Assembly (NCBI GenBank): GCA_030039095.1 | Contig: JASHQP010000142.1 | Span: 1-32,966 of the forward strand | Origin: Streptosporangiaceae bacterium | GTDB taxonomy: Bacteria > Actinomycetota > Actinomycetes > Streptosporangiales > Streptosporangiaceae | Direction of reading: 5' to 3' | DNA: 32,966 nt | Part shown: positions 14,288-22,718 of the stretch, piece after piece | How positions within the stretch are numbered: the first letter of the stretch is position 1 | Layout of the letters: each line of letters opens with the position of its first letter | The notes under the pieces: model-generated | Seen by the model: the letters and a program-made list of their open reading frames with translations, nothing else | Databases searched by the model: none | What the model was told of the DNA's origin: nothing | Made by a program: the position numbers and the translations under genes

Positions 14288-15474
14288 GCGCGGCGAAGGG
14301 GGATGGAGGGGTGGGTGGTGTGGCCGCCCACGCGGCGGCGCACTGGTTCGCCGAGTGCTACGCCGCGGAGCCGGACGGTGTGTGGCATGCCCCCGGCCGG
14401 GTCAACCTGATCGGGGAGCACACCGACTACAACGACGGCTTCGTGCTTCCGTTTGCCCTCGCCCAGGGCGTGCGCGCCGCCGCGTCCGCGCGCGATGACG
14501 GGGTCCTCGAGCTGCGGTCCCACCAGGCTCCTGACGCTCCGGCCGAGGTTCGGCTCGATGCGCTTGCCCCCGGGCGGCCAGGCGGCTGGGCGGCGTACCC
14601 GGCCGGCGTCGCCTGGGCGCTGCTCGCGGCCGGCAGCCCCGTCGGGGGGGTCAGCATCGCGATCGAAGCCGATCTCGAGCGCGGCGCCGCGCTGTCGTCG
14701 TCGGCGGCCCTGGAGTGCGCAACGGCGCTGGCGCTCACCGAGCTGTACGGGCTGAGCGTGGACCGCAGAGAACTGGCCACCCTCGCCCGGCGCGCGGAGA
14801 ACGAGTTCGTCGGGGTGCCCAGCGGGATCATGGACCAGTCCGCCTCGCTGCTCTGCGAGCGGGGCCACGCGCTGCTGCTCGACTGCCGCAGCGGCGAGAC
14901 CAGCGCAGTGCCGTTCGACCTGGCGGCGGTCGGGCTGGTGCTGCTGGTCATCGACACCCGGGTAAGGCACGCCCTGTCCGACGGGCGGTACGCCGAGCGC
15001 CGGCGTTCCTGCGAGGACGCGGCCCGGGCGCTCGGCGTGACATCGCTGCGGGACGTGACCGACGCTCCCGGCGGCCTCGAGCGCGTCGAGCGCCTCGGCG
15101 ATCCGGTGCTGCGCCGGCGGGCCAGGCACGTGGTCACCGAGAACGCCCGGGTCCTGGAGACGGTGGGCCTGATGCGCGTCGGCGAGGCGACGCGCATCGG
15201 CCCGCTGCTGACCGCCTCGCACGCCTCGCTGCGGGACGACTTCGAGATCTCCTGGCCGCAGGCCGACGCCACGGTCGAGGCGGCGATCGGCACCGGCGCG
15301 CTGGGCGCCCGGATGACCGGCGGCGGCTTCGGCGGGTCGGTGATCGCGCTCGTTCCTGCACCACGGGGCGACGACGTACGGGCCGGCATCGAGGACGCCT
15401 ACGCCACCCGCGGCTGGAGGCCGCCCCGGTTCCTCGACGCGCTGCCCTCGGCCGGCGCTCACCGGCTCCGGTAA
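14284..15474 (+). CDS. galK: Galactokinase
   Basis: 396 residues from the GTG that overlaps galE by 4 bp. Phosphorylates alpha-D-galactose with ATP. GHMP-kinase motifs are GRVNLIGEHTDYNDGFVLP (38-56, the galactokinase signature), the phosphate loop GAALSSSAALECA and the C-terminal GARMTGGGFGGSVIAL. The catalytic-base aspartate lies in GIMDQ. The first about 15 codons are low complexity (SAAKGDGGVGGV) and arise from a G-rich element shared with the starts of the GST and thrC genes. A later GTG (14311 or 14320) just behind that purine-rich stretch could be the true start. It closes the Leloir operon. Confidence 0.95.
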   Translation: MSAAKGDGGVGGVAAHAAAHWFAECYAAEPDGVWHAPGRVNLIGEHTDYNDGFVLPFALAQGVRAAASARDDGVLELRSHQAPDAPAEVRLDALAPGRPGGWAAYPAGVAWALLAAGSPVGGVSIAIEADLERGAALSSSAALECATALALTELYGLSVDRRELATLARRAENEFVGVPSGIMDQSASLLCERGHALLLDCRSGETSAVPFDLAAVGLVLLVIDTRVRHALSDGRYAERRRSCEDAARALGVTSLRDVTDAPGGLERVERLGDPVLRRRARHVVTENARVLETVGLMRVGEATRIGPLLTASHASLRDDFEISWPQADATVEAAIGTGALGARMTGGGFGGSVIALVPAPRGDDVRAGIEDAYATRGWRPPRFLDALPSAGAHRLR

Positions 15475-15999
15475 CGCTGCCTTCGCCACCGCGAGGCCGC
15501 GGGGGAGTTACTGACATCGTCGGTGAGCTGGCCGTGCTGGGGGGGCATGCGGTCGGCAACCGTGACCGCGCTTGTCCCCTGTATTGCCTATGTGTTATCG
15601 GCCTCTGCCTGGCTGATCAGGTCCTGTCCACGCCGATACTGGCTCGCCTGTGGTGGCTGGAGGGCAAGCCAGACAACCTGGAGAAGCTGGTGAGTAAGGG
15701 CAGAGACGAAATGTTCGAGAAGGTCGCCGAGCTCTTCACCACGTCGGCTGAGCGCCCGGTCGCAGACCCAATCGCGGAGCTGATTCGGCTGTTCCTTCAG
15801 GGCCTCGATCCCCGCTTCAGGGATGCCCGACGCGCTACCGTCGGCGGGCGCCCGCCGGGTGCGCTATGCGTCAGCCCCGGGCGGAGCCTGACCTGCTCAC
15901 GTTGGCCGACCGGCGGGGCAATGGGCAATAACATTCAAACCACGACATGACTGACTCGTCGGCTGGGCGACGACATTCGTTTGTGGGGACGTCACCGAT
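15475..15999. other. About 525-bp stretch without a recognisable gene
   Basis: Between galK and the channel gene. One plus-strand frame stays open from within galK to 15950. It includes a possible start at GTG 15690 (87 codons to the TGA ending at 15950), giving VSKGRDEMFEKVAELFTTSAERPVADPIAELIRLF and on. This reads like a helical protein, but I match it to no family and its C-terminal half is low in plausibility. Base composition is less GC-rich around 15560-15800 than in the flanking genes. It may be a degraded gene, a small unknown protein or simple spacer. An ACCGG-CT-CCGGT hairpin (15461-15472) at the galK end is too small to call a terminator. Confidence 0.4.
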
Positions 16000-16995
16000 G
16001 TGAGCACGCCAGGCAGATCCGAAACGGCCAAGCAGCCGTCCTCCATAGAGCGCATCCAGCGGCTGGAACGGCTGGAGCGCGAACGCCTCGAGGAGAAGAG
16101 CCGCCGGGAGGAGCGGCGGCGCCAGATCATTGCCGGCGCCAAGCCCTCGGGCGGGCGCAACGACCTCGTTGACGACATCGAACGGGTCACCAAGTACCCG
16201 ATGACCCTGCTCGGCATCGCCTGGCTGGTCATCGCCATCATCATTGGCACAACCAGCGTGACCGGCGCTGCCCCCGCTGTCCTGGTGGCCATCCTGTTCG
16301 CCCTGTGGGTGCTCCTGCTGGCGGAGTACGCGGTGCGCCTGGTGATCAGTCCCGACCGCCGCGGCTACCTCAGGAGGCGGTGGGTCGAGCCGGCGACCGT
16401 GATCGTGCCGCCGCTCCAGGGCTGGCACCTGGTCGGGATCGAGAAGACGTCCCTGCTTGCTCGCGAGGGGGCGTTGCGCGTGGAGGCCGTGCTCGAGCAC
16501 CACAGCCTGTTCCGTGTGCTCATCGCCGCCACCGCCACGCTGTTCGCCGGGGCCTGGCTGGTGCTGCTGTTCGAGGAGAAGGCCAAGGACAGCAACATCC
16601 ACAGCTACCCCGACGCTCTGTGGTGGGCCATCGTCACCGTCACCACCGTCGGCTATGGGGACCGGTATCCCACCACTGAGGGAGGCCGGGCCGTCGCCGT
16701 GGTGCTGATGCTGGTCGGTATCGGCCTCATCGGCGTGCTCACGGCCACCGTCGCCTCGGTGTTCGTCAAGGAGCACACGGACGCCAACAGGCAGGAGTAC
16801 CAACGAGGCCATGCCGACCTGGGCCAGCGGCTGTCGGTGATCAGCGAGCGGCTGGCCGACGTCGAACGCCGGCTGGGCGCCTCGCCGGCTGACATTGTCG
16901 CCGTGGATGCGGCTGCGGATGGCCAGGTTGCCGCGGACGGGCCGGTCGGGCCCGTGGGGTCAGCCGGACCTGACCCTGGGGCACCGGGCTCCTGA
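16000..16995 (+). CDS. Potassium-channel-type ion channel protein
   Basis: 331 residues from a GTG at 16000. A highly charged N-terminal helix (about residues 15-45, IERIQRLERLERERLEEKSRREERRRQ) looks like a coiled coil. Hydrophobic segments follow at about 68-86 and 92-112, then 172-191, a pore helix, the selectivity filter TTVGYGD (215-221) and a last segment at 233-256. A second charged stretch (EYQRGHADLGQRLSVISERLADVERRL) suggests another coiled coil before a Gly/Pro-rich tail. The filter is canonical for K+. The four-to-five-helix arrangement resembles shortened voltage-gated-like channels; no clear arginine-repeat S4 sensor is visible. It precedes a CorA transporter by 36 bp on the same strand, so the two may be co-transcribed. 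Confidence 0.85.
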   Translation: MSTPGRSETAKQPSSIERIQRLERLERERLEEKSRREERRRQIIAGAKPSGGRNDLVDDIERVTKYPMTLLGIAWLVIAIIIGTTSVTGAAPAVLVAILFALWVLLLAEYAVRLVISPDRRGYLRRRWVEPATVIVPPLQGWHLVGIEKTSLLAREGALRVEAVLEHHSLFRVLIAATATLFAGAWLVLLFEEKAKDSNIHSYPDALWWAIVTVTTVGYGDRYPTTEGGRAVAVVLMLVGIGLIGVLTATVASVFVKEHTDANRQEYQRGHADLGQRLSVISERLADVERRLGASPADIVAVDAAADGQVAADGPVGPVGSAGPDPGAPGS

Positions 16996-17031
16996 TCGAG
17001 ATAGCTTTCGGCATGAAAGGGATAGTTCCCC

Positions 17032-18024
17032 ATGAAAGGTACGCTCAGGCAGGACGGGAAGGCCACCGACCCCACCCAGCAGAATATCGAGGAGGCCGTC
17101 GCCGGCGGTGAGTTCTTCTGGCTCGACCTCGACCTCCACGACCCGGGGCCCGATGACGACGTCACGGCCCTGCTGACGGACACATTTCATTTCCACCCGC
17201 TGGCGGTGGAGGCGGCAGACCGGTTCGGCCAGCGGGCCCGGATCGACGAGTACGACGACTTCGTCCACGTCATCACCTTCGGCATCGCCGATGACGGGAA
17301 GAGCGTGGCTGAGGTGCACTGTTTCATCACCAAGAAATTCATCATCACCCTTCACCAGGGGAACTGCCCGGCGCTGGCCACGGTGCACGACCGCATCAGC
17401 GGTCACCACGCCTCGGAGGTGGCGGCGCCGCAGGTGGTGATCTTCTACCTGATCATGGATACCCTGGTCGACTCGTTCTTCCCTGTGCTCTCTGCCTTCG
17501 ACGACTCGATCGACAGCCTCGAGGGAGCGATCCTGAAGAACCCGACCGAGGAACAGCTCGGGACCCTCTTCGACATGAAGCGGGAGGTCATGGACATCCG
17601 CAAGGTCATCACGCCCCAGCGCGACATGATTGCCAGCGTCAACGCAGGCATGGTCACGATCCCCGGGATGAACAGCAAGGGGACGGCTTATTTCCGTAGC
17701 CTCTACGATCACCTCATCCGCATCAGCGACCAGGTAGACGCGGAACGTGACCTGATCAGCGGCGTCATGGACACGCACCTGTCGATGGTCTCGAACCGGC
17801 TCAACGTGGTCATGAAGCAACTGGCCATCATCGCCACCGTTTTCCTCCCGCTGGGCTTCCTGACCGGGTTCTTCGGGCAGAACTTCGCCTGGCTGACAGG
17901 CCACCTGCAGACGAGCCTCCCCTGGTTCCTCTTCCTCGGCATCGGTTCCGAGGTTGTCGCGATCATCCTGCTGCTGATCCTGTTCAAGAGGCGCGGCTGG
18001 CTCGGCAGCGGCCCGACAGCCTGA
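17032..18024 (+). CDS. CorA-family divalent cation transporter with a GQN variant of the GMN motif
   Basis: 330 residues. It has the CorA layout: an N-terminal cytosolic alpha/beta domain (residues about 1-150, including FFWLDLDLHDP), a long stalk-helix region, and two C-terminal membrane segments (about 263-281 and 295-317) ending in a basic tail (FKRRGW). CorA channels carry Mg2+, and related ZntB proteins carry Zn2+. The signature at the end of TM1, normally (Y/F)GMN, is here FGQN (282-284, in LTGFFGQNFAWL). The change may alter ion selectivity, so calling it a Mg2+ channel is unsafe. A GMN triplet at residues 212-214 is in the cytosolic part and is coincidental. Confidence 0.88.
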   Translation: MKGTLRQDGKATDPTQQNIEEAVAGGEFFWLDLDLHDPGPDDDVTALLTDTFHFHPLAVEAADRFGQRARIDEYDDFVHVITFGIADDGKSVAEVHCFITKKFIITLHQGNCPALATVHDRISGHHASEVAAPQVVIFYLIMDTLVDSFFPVLSAFDDSIDSLEGAILKNPTEEQLGTLFDMKREVMDIRKVITPQRDMIASVNAGMVTIPGMNSKGTAYFRSLYDHLIRISDQVDAERDLISGVMDTHLSMVSNRLNVVMKQLAIIATVFLPLGFLTGFFGQNFAWLTGHLQTSLPWFLFLGIGSEVVAIILLLILFKRRGWLGSGPTA

Positions 18025-18118
18025 GGCCCGGTGGCCGTGGTGACGCCCGTGCCTGCCGGTAGATAGCCTTTGTCGAAACGTGACCGGGCTCGAGAGCTTC
18101 GCAGCGGAGGAGACATCG

Positions 18119-19441
18119 ATGGCAGCGAGCGGTGATCGCATGCCGCAGCGCGGGCCGCTTCGGGTGGCTCTGCTCGGCTGCGGCACGGTCGGCTCCGAGG
18201 TGTTCCGGCTGCTTCGCGAGCAGGCTACCGACCTGGCGGCCCGGGTCGGCGCGCCGCTGCAGGTCGTCGGCGTGGCGGTCCGTGATCCCGGCGGGCGTGC
18301 GCAGACCGCCGGAGTGGGCCCCGACCTCGTCACGACCGACGCCATGGCGCTGGTGACCCGTCCCGATGTCGACATCGTGGTCGAGATGATCGGCGGCATC
18401 GAGCCGGCCCGCGAGTTGCTGCTGGCGGCGATGCGTACCGGCAAGTCGGTGGTGAGCGCGAACAAGGCCCTGCTCGGCAGCGACAGCGCGGTGATGCACG
18501 CCGCGGCGCGCGAGCACGGCGCCGACCTTTACTACGAAGCCTCGGTGGCCGGGGCGATCCCGCTGCTGCGGCCGCTGCGGGAGTCGCTGGCCGGTGACGC
18601 GGTACGCCGGGTGCTCGGGATCGTGAACGGGACGACGAACTACATCCTGGACCGGATGGACAGCTCGGGCGCCGAGTTCGGCGACGCGCTGGCCGAGGCG
18701 CAGGCGCTTGGCTATGCCGAGGCCGACCCGACCGCCGACGTCGCCGGGTACGACGCCGCCGCCAAGGCGGCGATCCTCGCCAGCCTGGCGTTCCACACCC
18801 GGGTGTCCACGGCCGACGTGTACCGGCAGGGGATCACCGCGGTGACCGCCGCCGACATCGCGGGCGCCCGGGTGCTTGGCTGCGTGGTCAAGCTGCTGGC
18901 GATCTGTGAGCGCAGCGACGACGGGATCTCGGTCCGGGTGCACCCGGCGATGATCTCCAGGGATCACCCGCTGGCCTCCGTGCGCGGCGCGTACAACGCG
19001 GTGTTCGTCGAGGCCGAGTCGGCCGGGCGGCTGATGTTCTACGGCGCGGGAGCCGGCGGCGGGCCGACCGCGAGCGCGGTGCTCGGCGACCTTGTCGTGG
19101 TTGCCCGCAACCGGGTCGCCGGGATCCGGGGCCCGGACGCGCCGAGCTACGCCGAACTGCCCGTGCTGCCCATGTCCCAGGCGATGACCAGGTACCACGT
19201 CGCCCTCGACGTGGCCGACCGGCCCGGGGTGCTCGCCCCGGTCGCCGAGGCGTTCGCCCGGCACGACGTGTCGATCCAGGCGGTGCGCCAGGAGGGCCAC
19301 GGTGACGAGGCCTACCTGGTGATCGTCACGCACACGGCCCGCGAGTCGGCGCTCGCCGCCACCGTGGCCGACCTGTCCGCGATGCAAGCGGTGCGCGCCG
19401 TCGACAGCGTGCTGCGGGTCGAGGGCGAAGCCGGCGAATGA
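18119..19441 (+). CDS. hom: Homoserine dehydrogenase
   Basis: 440 residues from the ATG at 18119 with GGAGG 8 bases upstream. Reduces aspartate semialdehyde to homoserine with NAD(P)H, the branch point to threonine and methionine. The cofactor motif is [11 protein letters not shown] (19-29). The catalytic and substrate segments are [32 protein letters not shown] and [21 protein letters not shown]. The C-terminal about 80 residues ([36 protein letters not shown]) are an ACT domain, typically the site of threonine feedback inhibition. It is the first gene of hom-thrC-thrB. The stop codon lies inside the G-rich repeat that leads to thrC. Confidence 0.96.
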   Translation: MAASGDRMPQRGPLRVALLGCGTVGSEVFRLLREQATDLAARVGAPLQVVGVAVRDPGGRAQTAGVGPDLVTTDAMALVTRPDVDIVVEMIGGIEPARELLLAAMRTGKSVVSANKALLGSDSAVMHAAAREHGADLYYEASVAGAIPLLRPLRESLAGDAVRRVLGIVNGTTNYILDRMDSSGAEFGDALAEAQALGYAEADPTADVAGYDAAAKAAILASLAFHTRVSTADVYRQGITAVTAADIAGARVLGCVVKLLAICERSDDGISVRVHPAMISRDHPLASVRGAYNAVFVEAESAGRLMFYGAGAGGGPTASAVLGDLVVVARNRVAGIRGPDAPSYAELPVLPMSQAMTRYHVALDVADRPGVLAPVAEAFARHDVSIQAVRQEGHGDEAYLVIVTHTARESALAATVADLSAMQAVRAVDSVLRVEGEAGE

Positions 19442-19465
19442 AGGGGGATGGGGAGGGGGCGGGGG
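19437..19465 (+). promoter_or_regulatory. G-rich repeat copy 2 / G-quadruplex motif at the thrC ribosome-binding region
   Basis: The 20-bp repeat AATGAAGGGGGATGGGGAGG (19437-19456) runs into more G-runs, giving four tracts: 19443-19447, 19450-19453, 19455-19459 and 19461-19465, with loops of 2, 1 and 1 bases. This meets the strict intramolecular G-quadruplex pattern. It fills the hom-thrC gap and ends 8 bases before the thrC ATG, so it overlaps the ribosome-binding region in the mRNA. It could act as a translational control element or simply as an over-strong purine-rich RBS. Confidence 0.6.
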
Positions 19466-19472
19466 ATCGGTG

Positions 19473-20534
19473 ATGGCCGCCGCGCAGTGGCGAGGTGTGA
19501 TCGCCGAGTACCGCAGCCTGCTGCCGGTGACCCCGGACACCCCGGTGATCACGCTCGGCGAGGGCGGGACGCCGCTGATCCGGGCGGCCGCGCTGTCCGA
19601 GATGACCGGGTGTGACGTGTACCTCAAGGTCGAGGCCGGCAACCCGACCGGGTCGTTCAAGGACCGCGGCATGACCGTCGCCGTCAGCACGGCGGCCGGC
19701 CGCGGCGCGACGGCCGTGATCTGCGCGTCCACGGGCAACACCAGCGCCAGCGCCGCGGCCTACGCGGCGAGAGCGGGCCTGACCTGCGCCGTCCTCGTGC
19801 CGCGCGGCAACATCGCGCTCGGCAAGCTGGCCCAGGCGCTGGTGCACGGCGCGCGGCTGCTGCAGGTCGACGGGAACTTCGACGACTGCCTGGAACTCGT
19901 GCGCAAGCTCGCGGTCGACTACAACGTCGCCCTGGTCAACTCCGTGAACCCGGACCGGCTCGAGGGCCAGAAAACCGCGGCGTTCGAGGTCATCGACGCG
20001 CTCGGCGACGCCCCCGACGTGCACTGCCTGCCGGTCGGCAACGCCGGCAACATCTCCGCCCACTGGAAGGGCTACACCGAGTACGCGGGCCTGGGCCGGG
20101 CGACGAGGCGGCCCCGCATGTTCGGCTTCCAGGCCAGCGGCGCGGCGCCGATCGTGTCGGGCAGGCCGGTCACGGCCCCCTCGACGATCGCTACCGCGAT
20201 CCGGATCGGGGACCCCGCCTCGTGGCATCTCGCCAGGGCGGCGAGAGACGAGTCCGGCGGCCTGATCGAGTCCGTTACCGACCGGCAGATCCTCGCCGCC
20301 TACCGGTTGCTGGCGCGGCGCGAAGGCGTGTTCGGCGAGCTCGCCTCCGCCGCCGGCGTTGCTGGCCTGCTCCAGGCCAGGGAGCGGGGCCAGCTCGCCG
20401 AGGGCCTGCGGGTGGTCTGCACGATCACCGGCCACGGGCTCAAGGAGCCGGACTGGGCGGTGTCCGCCGCCCCGGCGCCGGTGACCATCCAGGCCGACGC
20501 GCACGCCGCGGCCGCGGAGCTCGGGCTGGCGTGA
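19473..20534 (+). CDS. thrC: Threonine synthase
   Basis: 353 residues from the ATG at 19473 (a GTG immediately before it is also in frame). Converts O-phosphohomoserine to L-threonine using PLP. Fold-type-II features: the PLP lysine K63 in [12 protein letters not shown], the substrate loop [36 protein letters not shown] (phosphate-binding glycine loop) and a C-terminal [13 protein letters not shown]. The length matches the short actinobacterial ThrC (about 350), which lacks the extended N-terminus of the E. coli type. It lies between hom and thrB (10-bp gap to thrB) in the usual order, with a G-quadruplex-like sequence before its start. Confidence 0.96.
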   Translation: MAAAQWRGVIAEYRSLLPVTPDTPVITLGEGGTPLIRAAALSEMTGCDVYLKVEAGNPTGSFKDRGMTVAVSTAAGRGATAVICASTGNTSASAAAYAARAGLTCAVLVPRGNIALGKLAQALVHGARLLQVDGNFDDCLELVRKLAVDYNVALVNSVNPDRLEGQKTAAFEVIDALGDAPDVHCLPVGNAGNISAHWKGYTEYAGLGRATRRPRMFGFQASGAAPIVSGRPVTAPSTIATAIRIGDPASWHLARAARDESGGLIESVTDRQILAAYRLLARREGVFGELASAAGVAGLLQARERGQLAEGLRVVCTITGHGLKEPDWAVSAAPAPVTIQADAHAAAAELGLA

Positions 20535-20544
20535 GGCCGACCCG

Positions 20545-21498
20545 ATGAACTGGCCAGACCGACCGGTAACCGTCCGGGTCCCAGCGACCAGCGCGAACCT
20601 GGGGCCGGGGTTCGATGCCATGGGCCTGGCGCTGGGCCTGCACGACGTGGTCGAGGCCCGGATCATCGCCGACGGCGTCGCGATCAAGGTGTCGGGTGTG
20701 GGCGAGGACACCGTGGCGGCCGACGACGCGCACCTGGTGATGCAGGCCATGCGGGCCGCGTTCAGCCTGCTCGGCGGCCAGCCGCCGGGGATCGGGCTGC
20801 GCTGCACCAACGCGATACCGCAGGGTTACGGGCTCGGCTCGTCGGCGGGCGCGATCGTGGCCGGCGTGCTGGCCGCACGAGCGCTCAGTCCCGATGGCGA
20901 CGGCCTCGACGGCCCGGAGCTGCTGCGGCTCGCTTCCCGCATCGAGGGGCATCCCGACAACGTCGCGGCGTGCCTCGCCGGCGGCCTCACGATCGCCTGG
21001 ACGTCGGCCGCGGGCGCCGAGGCGGCCCGGCTCGAGCCGGTCGACGGGCTGACCCCGGTGCTGTGCGTTCCGGCCGATCCCATGCTGACCCACACCGCGC
21101 GCGGGCTGCTCCCCGCGTCGGTGCCGCACGCGGACGCGGCGGCGAACGCGGCCCGAGCGGCGCTGCTGATCACCGGGCTGACCGCGAACCCGGGCTTGCT
21201 CATGGCCGGGACCGAGGACCTGCTGCACCAGCGGTACCGCGCCGTCGCGATGCCGGCAACGGCCGACCTGATCGCCCGGCTGCGGGCCGCCGGAATCCCG
21301 GCGGTGGTGTCCGGTGCCGGGCCGTCGGTACTCGCGCTGAGCGTGACGGGAACGCACCCGGGCCCGGCCGCCGTGCCGCCGCTCGCCAGGCAGACCGGCG
21401 TCGCGTGGCAGGTCCGCACGCTGGAGGTCGATCGCCGCGGGGCGGTGGTCGGCGTGCCATCGGACGTGCCCCGCCAGCCGGGCGGCGCGGGACTCTAG
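20545..21498 (+). CDS. thrB: Homoserine kinase
   Basis: 317 residues; phosphorylates homoserine for ThrC. GHMP-kinase features are VRVPATSANLGPGFDAMGLAL (10-30), the phosphate loop IPQGYGLGSSAGA (91-103), the segment EGHPDNVAACLAGGL and the C-terminal VSGAGPSVLAL. It is the last gene of hom-thrC-thrB and is convergent with the ABC importer operon. In many actinobacteria rho follows thrB; here it does not. Confidence 0.95.
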   Translation: MNWPDRPVTVRVPATSANLGPGFDAMGLALGLHDVVEARIIADGVAIKVSGVGEDTVAADDAHLVMQAMRAAFSLLGGQPPGIGLRCTNAIPQGYGLGSSAGAIVAGVLAARALSPDGDGLDGPELLRLASRIEGHPDNVAACLAGGLTIAWTSAAGAEAARLEPVDGLTPVLCVPADPMLTHTARGLLPASVPHADAAANAARAALLITGLTANPGLLMAGTEDLLHQRYRAVAMPATADLIARLRAAGIPAVVSGAGPSVLALSVTGTHPGPAAVPPLARQTGVAWQVRTLEVDRRGAVVGVPSDVPRQPGGAGL

Positions 21499-21596
21499 AT
21501 AGCGGCGCTCGGGCAGGCTCGTGGCGCGCTCCGCCGCGAGGCGGTAGCCAGGGTGGCTCCGCGACGGCCGGTATCAGGAGGTGGCCAGGGTCGCGG

Positions 21597-21611
21597 GGGA
21601 CGAGGCGTCCC
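21597..21611. terminator. Hairpin between thrB and livM (candidate bidirectional terminator)
   Basis: GGGACG (21597-21602) pairs with CGTCCC (21606-21611) around a 3-nt loop in the 140-bp convergent gap. A second small hairpin, CCGCC-GCGA-GGCGG, lies at 21531-21544. Neither has a U-tract, as is common in high-GC actinobacteria, so they are modest candidates. Confidence 0.35.
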
Positions 21612-21638
21612 GGGCGGTCCTCCCGTTCCCGGTCATGG

Positions 21639-22718
21639 TCACGCCTTCGGCGCTGGTGCGGCCCGACCGCTGACCCGTCCCGGCGAGGGCAGGTGGCGGA
21701 CCCGGTAGCCGACCGGGAGCAGCGACCAGCCGAACCGCTCGCTGGCGAGCCCCCACAGCCCGCGGGAGGCGGCCAGCGTTGCGGCCACCGCGAGGCCGCC
21801 GACGATCACCAGGTACCAGGCGCCGTATGCGGACAGCGTCTCCTGCAGCAAGAACAGCACCAGCGCGCCGAGGATCGGGCCCTCGATCGTTCCCATGCCC
21901 CCGATCAGCACCATGAAAAGCATGTACACGCTGTACTGGATGCTGAAGATCGAGGTGGGCTCCACGTAGAGGGTCTGCAGCGCGATCAGCGCGCCGACAG
22001 CCCCGGCTCCGCCCGCAGCCACCACGTAGGCCAGCAGCCGGATCCGCCCCACCCGGACGCCGGAACTGGCAGCGGCGACCGGGTCGCTGCTGACGGCCCT
22101 GGCGTCGAGCCCGAACGTATGCCGCACCAGCAGGTAGACCCCGGCCACGCTAACCACGGCGACGACGAGCGTCGCCCAGTAGGTCAGCGCCTCGCGGAGC
22201 ACGTCGCCGTAGCCGGCCAGCCCGGGCACGCTCACGCCGGTGGTCCCGCCGACCGAGGGCGACAGCGTGGCGATGATCTGGAACGTGCCCGCCACGACCA
22301 GCGTGGCCACGGCGAAGTACCCGCCCGACAGGCGGATCACCAGCGCGGACACCGGCAGCGCGACGACCGCGGCGATGACCGCGGCAGCGGCGATGCCGCC
22401 GAACGGGTTGATCCCACGCTCCGCGACCAGGTAGAGGGCGTAGGCGCCGACGCCGATGTAGGCCTGCTGGCCGAACGAGGTCAGCCCGCTGAACCCGGCC
22501 AGGAGGTTCCACAGGCTCGCCATCGCGACGAACGTGAGCAGCGTGATCAGCGGCTGCTCTGCCGGGCCACCGATCACGAACGGGATCACGGCCATGAACG
22601 CCACCGCGAGCACGCAGAACCCGGTGAAGCCCGTCGCACTCCGGCTCCACCGGCTGACCGGAACCGCAGTCACCGGGGCCTGGCTGCCGAGCGAGCCGAC
22701 CGCCGAGTTCCGCTTCAT
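21639..22718 (-). CDS. livM: Branched-chain amino-acid-type ABC transporter permease (LivM family)
   Basis: 359 residues from the ATG at 22718, which overlaps the livH stop (ATGA). A multi-pass inner-membrane protein with the LivM signature: LLTFVAMASLWNLLAGFSGLTSFGQQAYIGVGAYAL (near residues 50-85), SGGYFAVATLVVAGTFQII, the cytoplasmic coupling loop with AVSSDPVAAASSGVRVGRIRLLAYVVAAGGAGAVGAL, and the conserved MVLIGGMGTIEGPILGALVLFLLQE. It pairs with LivH to form the translocation path. Last gene of the importer operon. HAAT-family importers also take up amides, urea, fatty or aromatic acids, so the name does not fix the substrate. Confidence 0.92.
   Translation of the reverse strand: MKRNSAVGSLGSQAPVTAVPVSRWSRSATGFTGFCVLAVAFMAVIPFVIGGPAEQPLITLLTFVAMASLWNLLAGFSGLTSFGQQAYIGVGAYALYLVAERGINPFGGIAAAAVIAAVVALPVSALVIRLSGGYFAVATLVVAGTFQIIATLSPSVGGTTGVSVPGLAGYGDVLREALTYWATLVVAVVSVAGVYLLVRHTFGLDARAVSSDPVAAASSGVRVGRIRLLAYVVAAGGAGAVGALIALQTLYVEPTSIFSIQYSVYMLFMVLIGGMGTIEGPILGALVLFLLQETLSAYGAWYLVIVGGLAVAATLAASRGLWGLASERFGWSLLPVGYRVRHLPSPGRVSGRAAPAPKA

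Noticed and set aside
17665..17673. GMN triplet in the CorA-like protein (residues 212-214) as the selectivity motif
   Set aside because: It lies in the cytosolic part, far before TM1; the pore position holds GQN instead.
17984..19741. 585-residue antisense ORF opposite hom and the start of thrC
   Set aside because: No recognisable domain, spans two real genes and an intergenic gap; a mirror of third-position GC bias.
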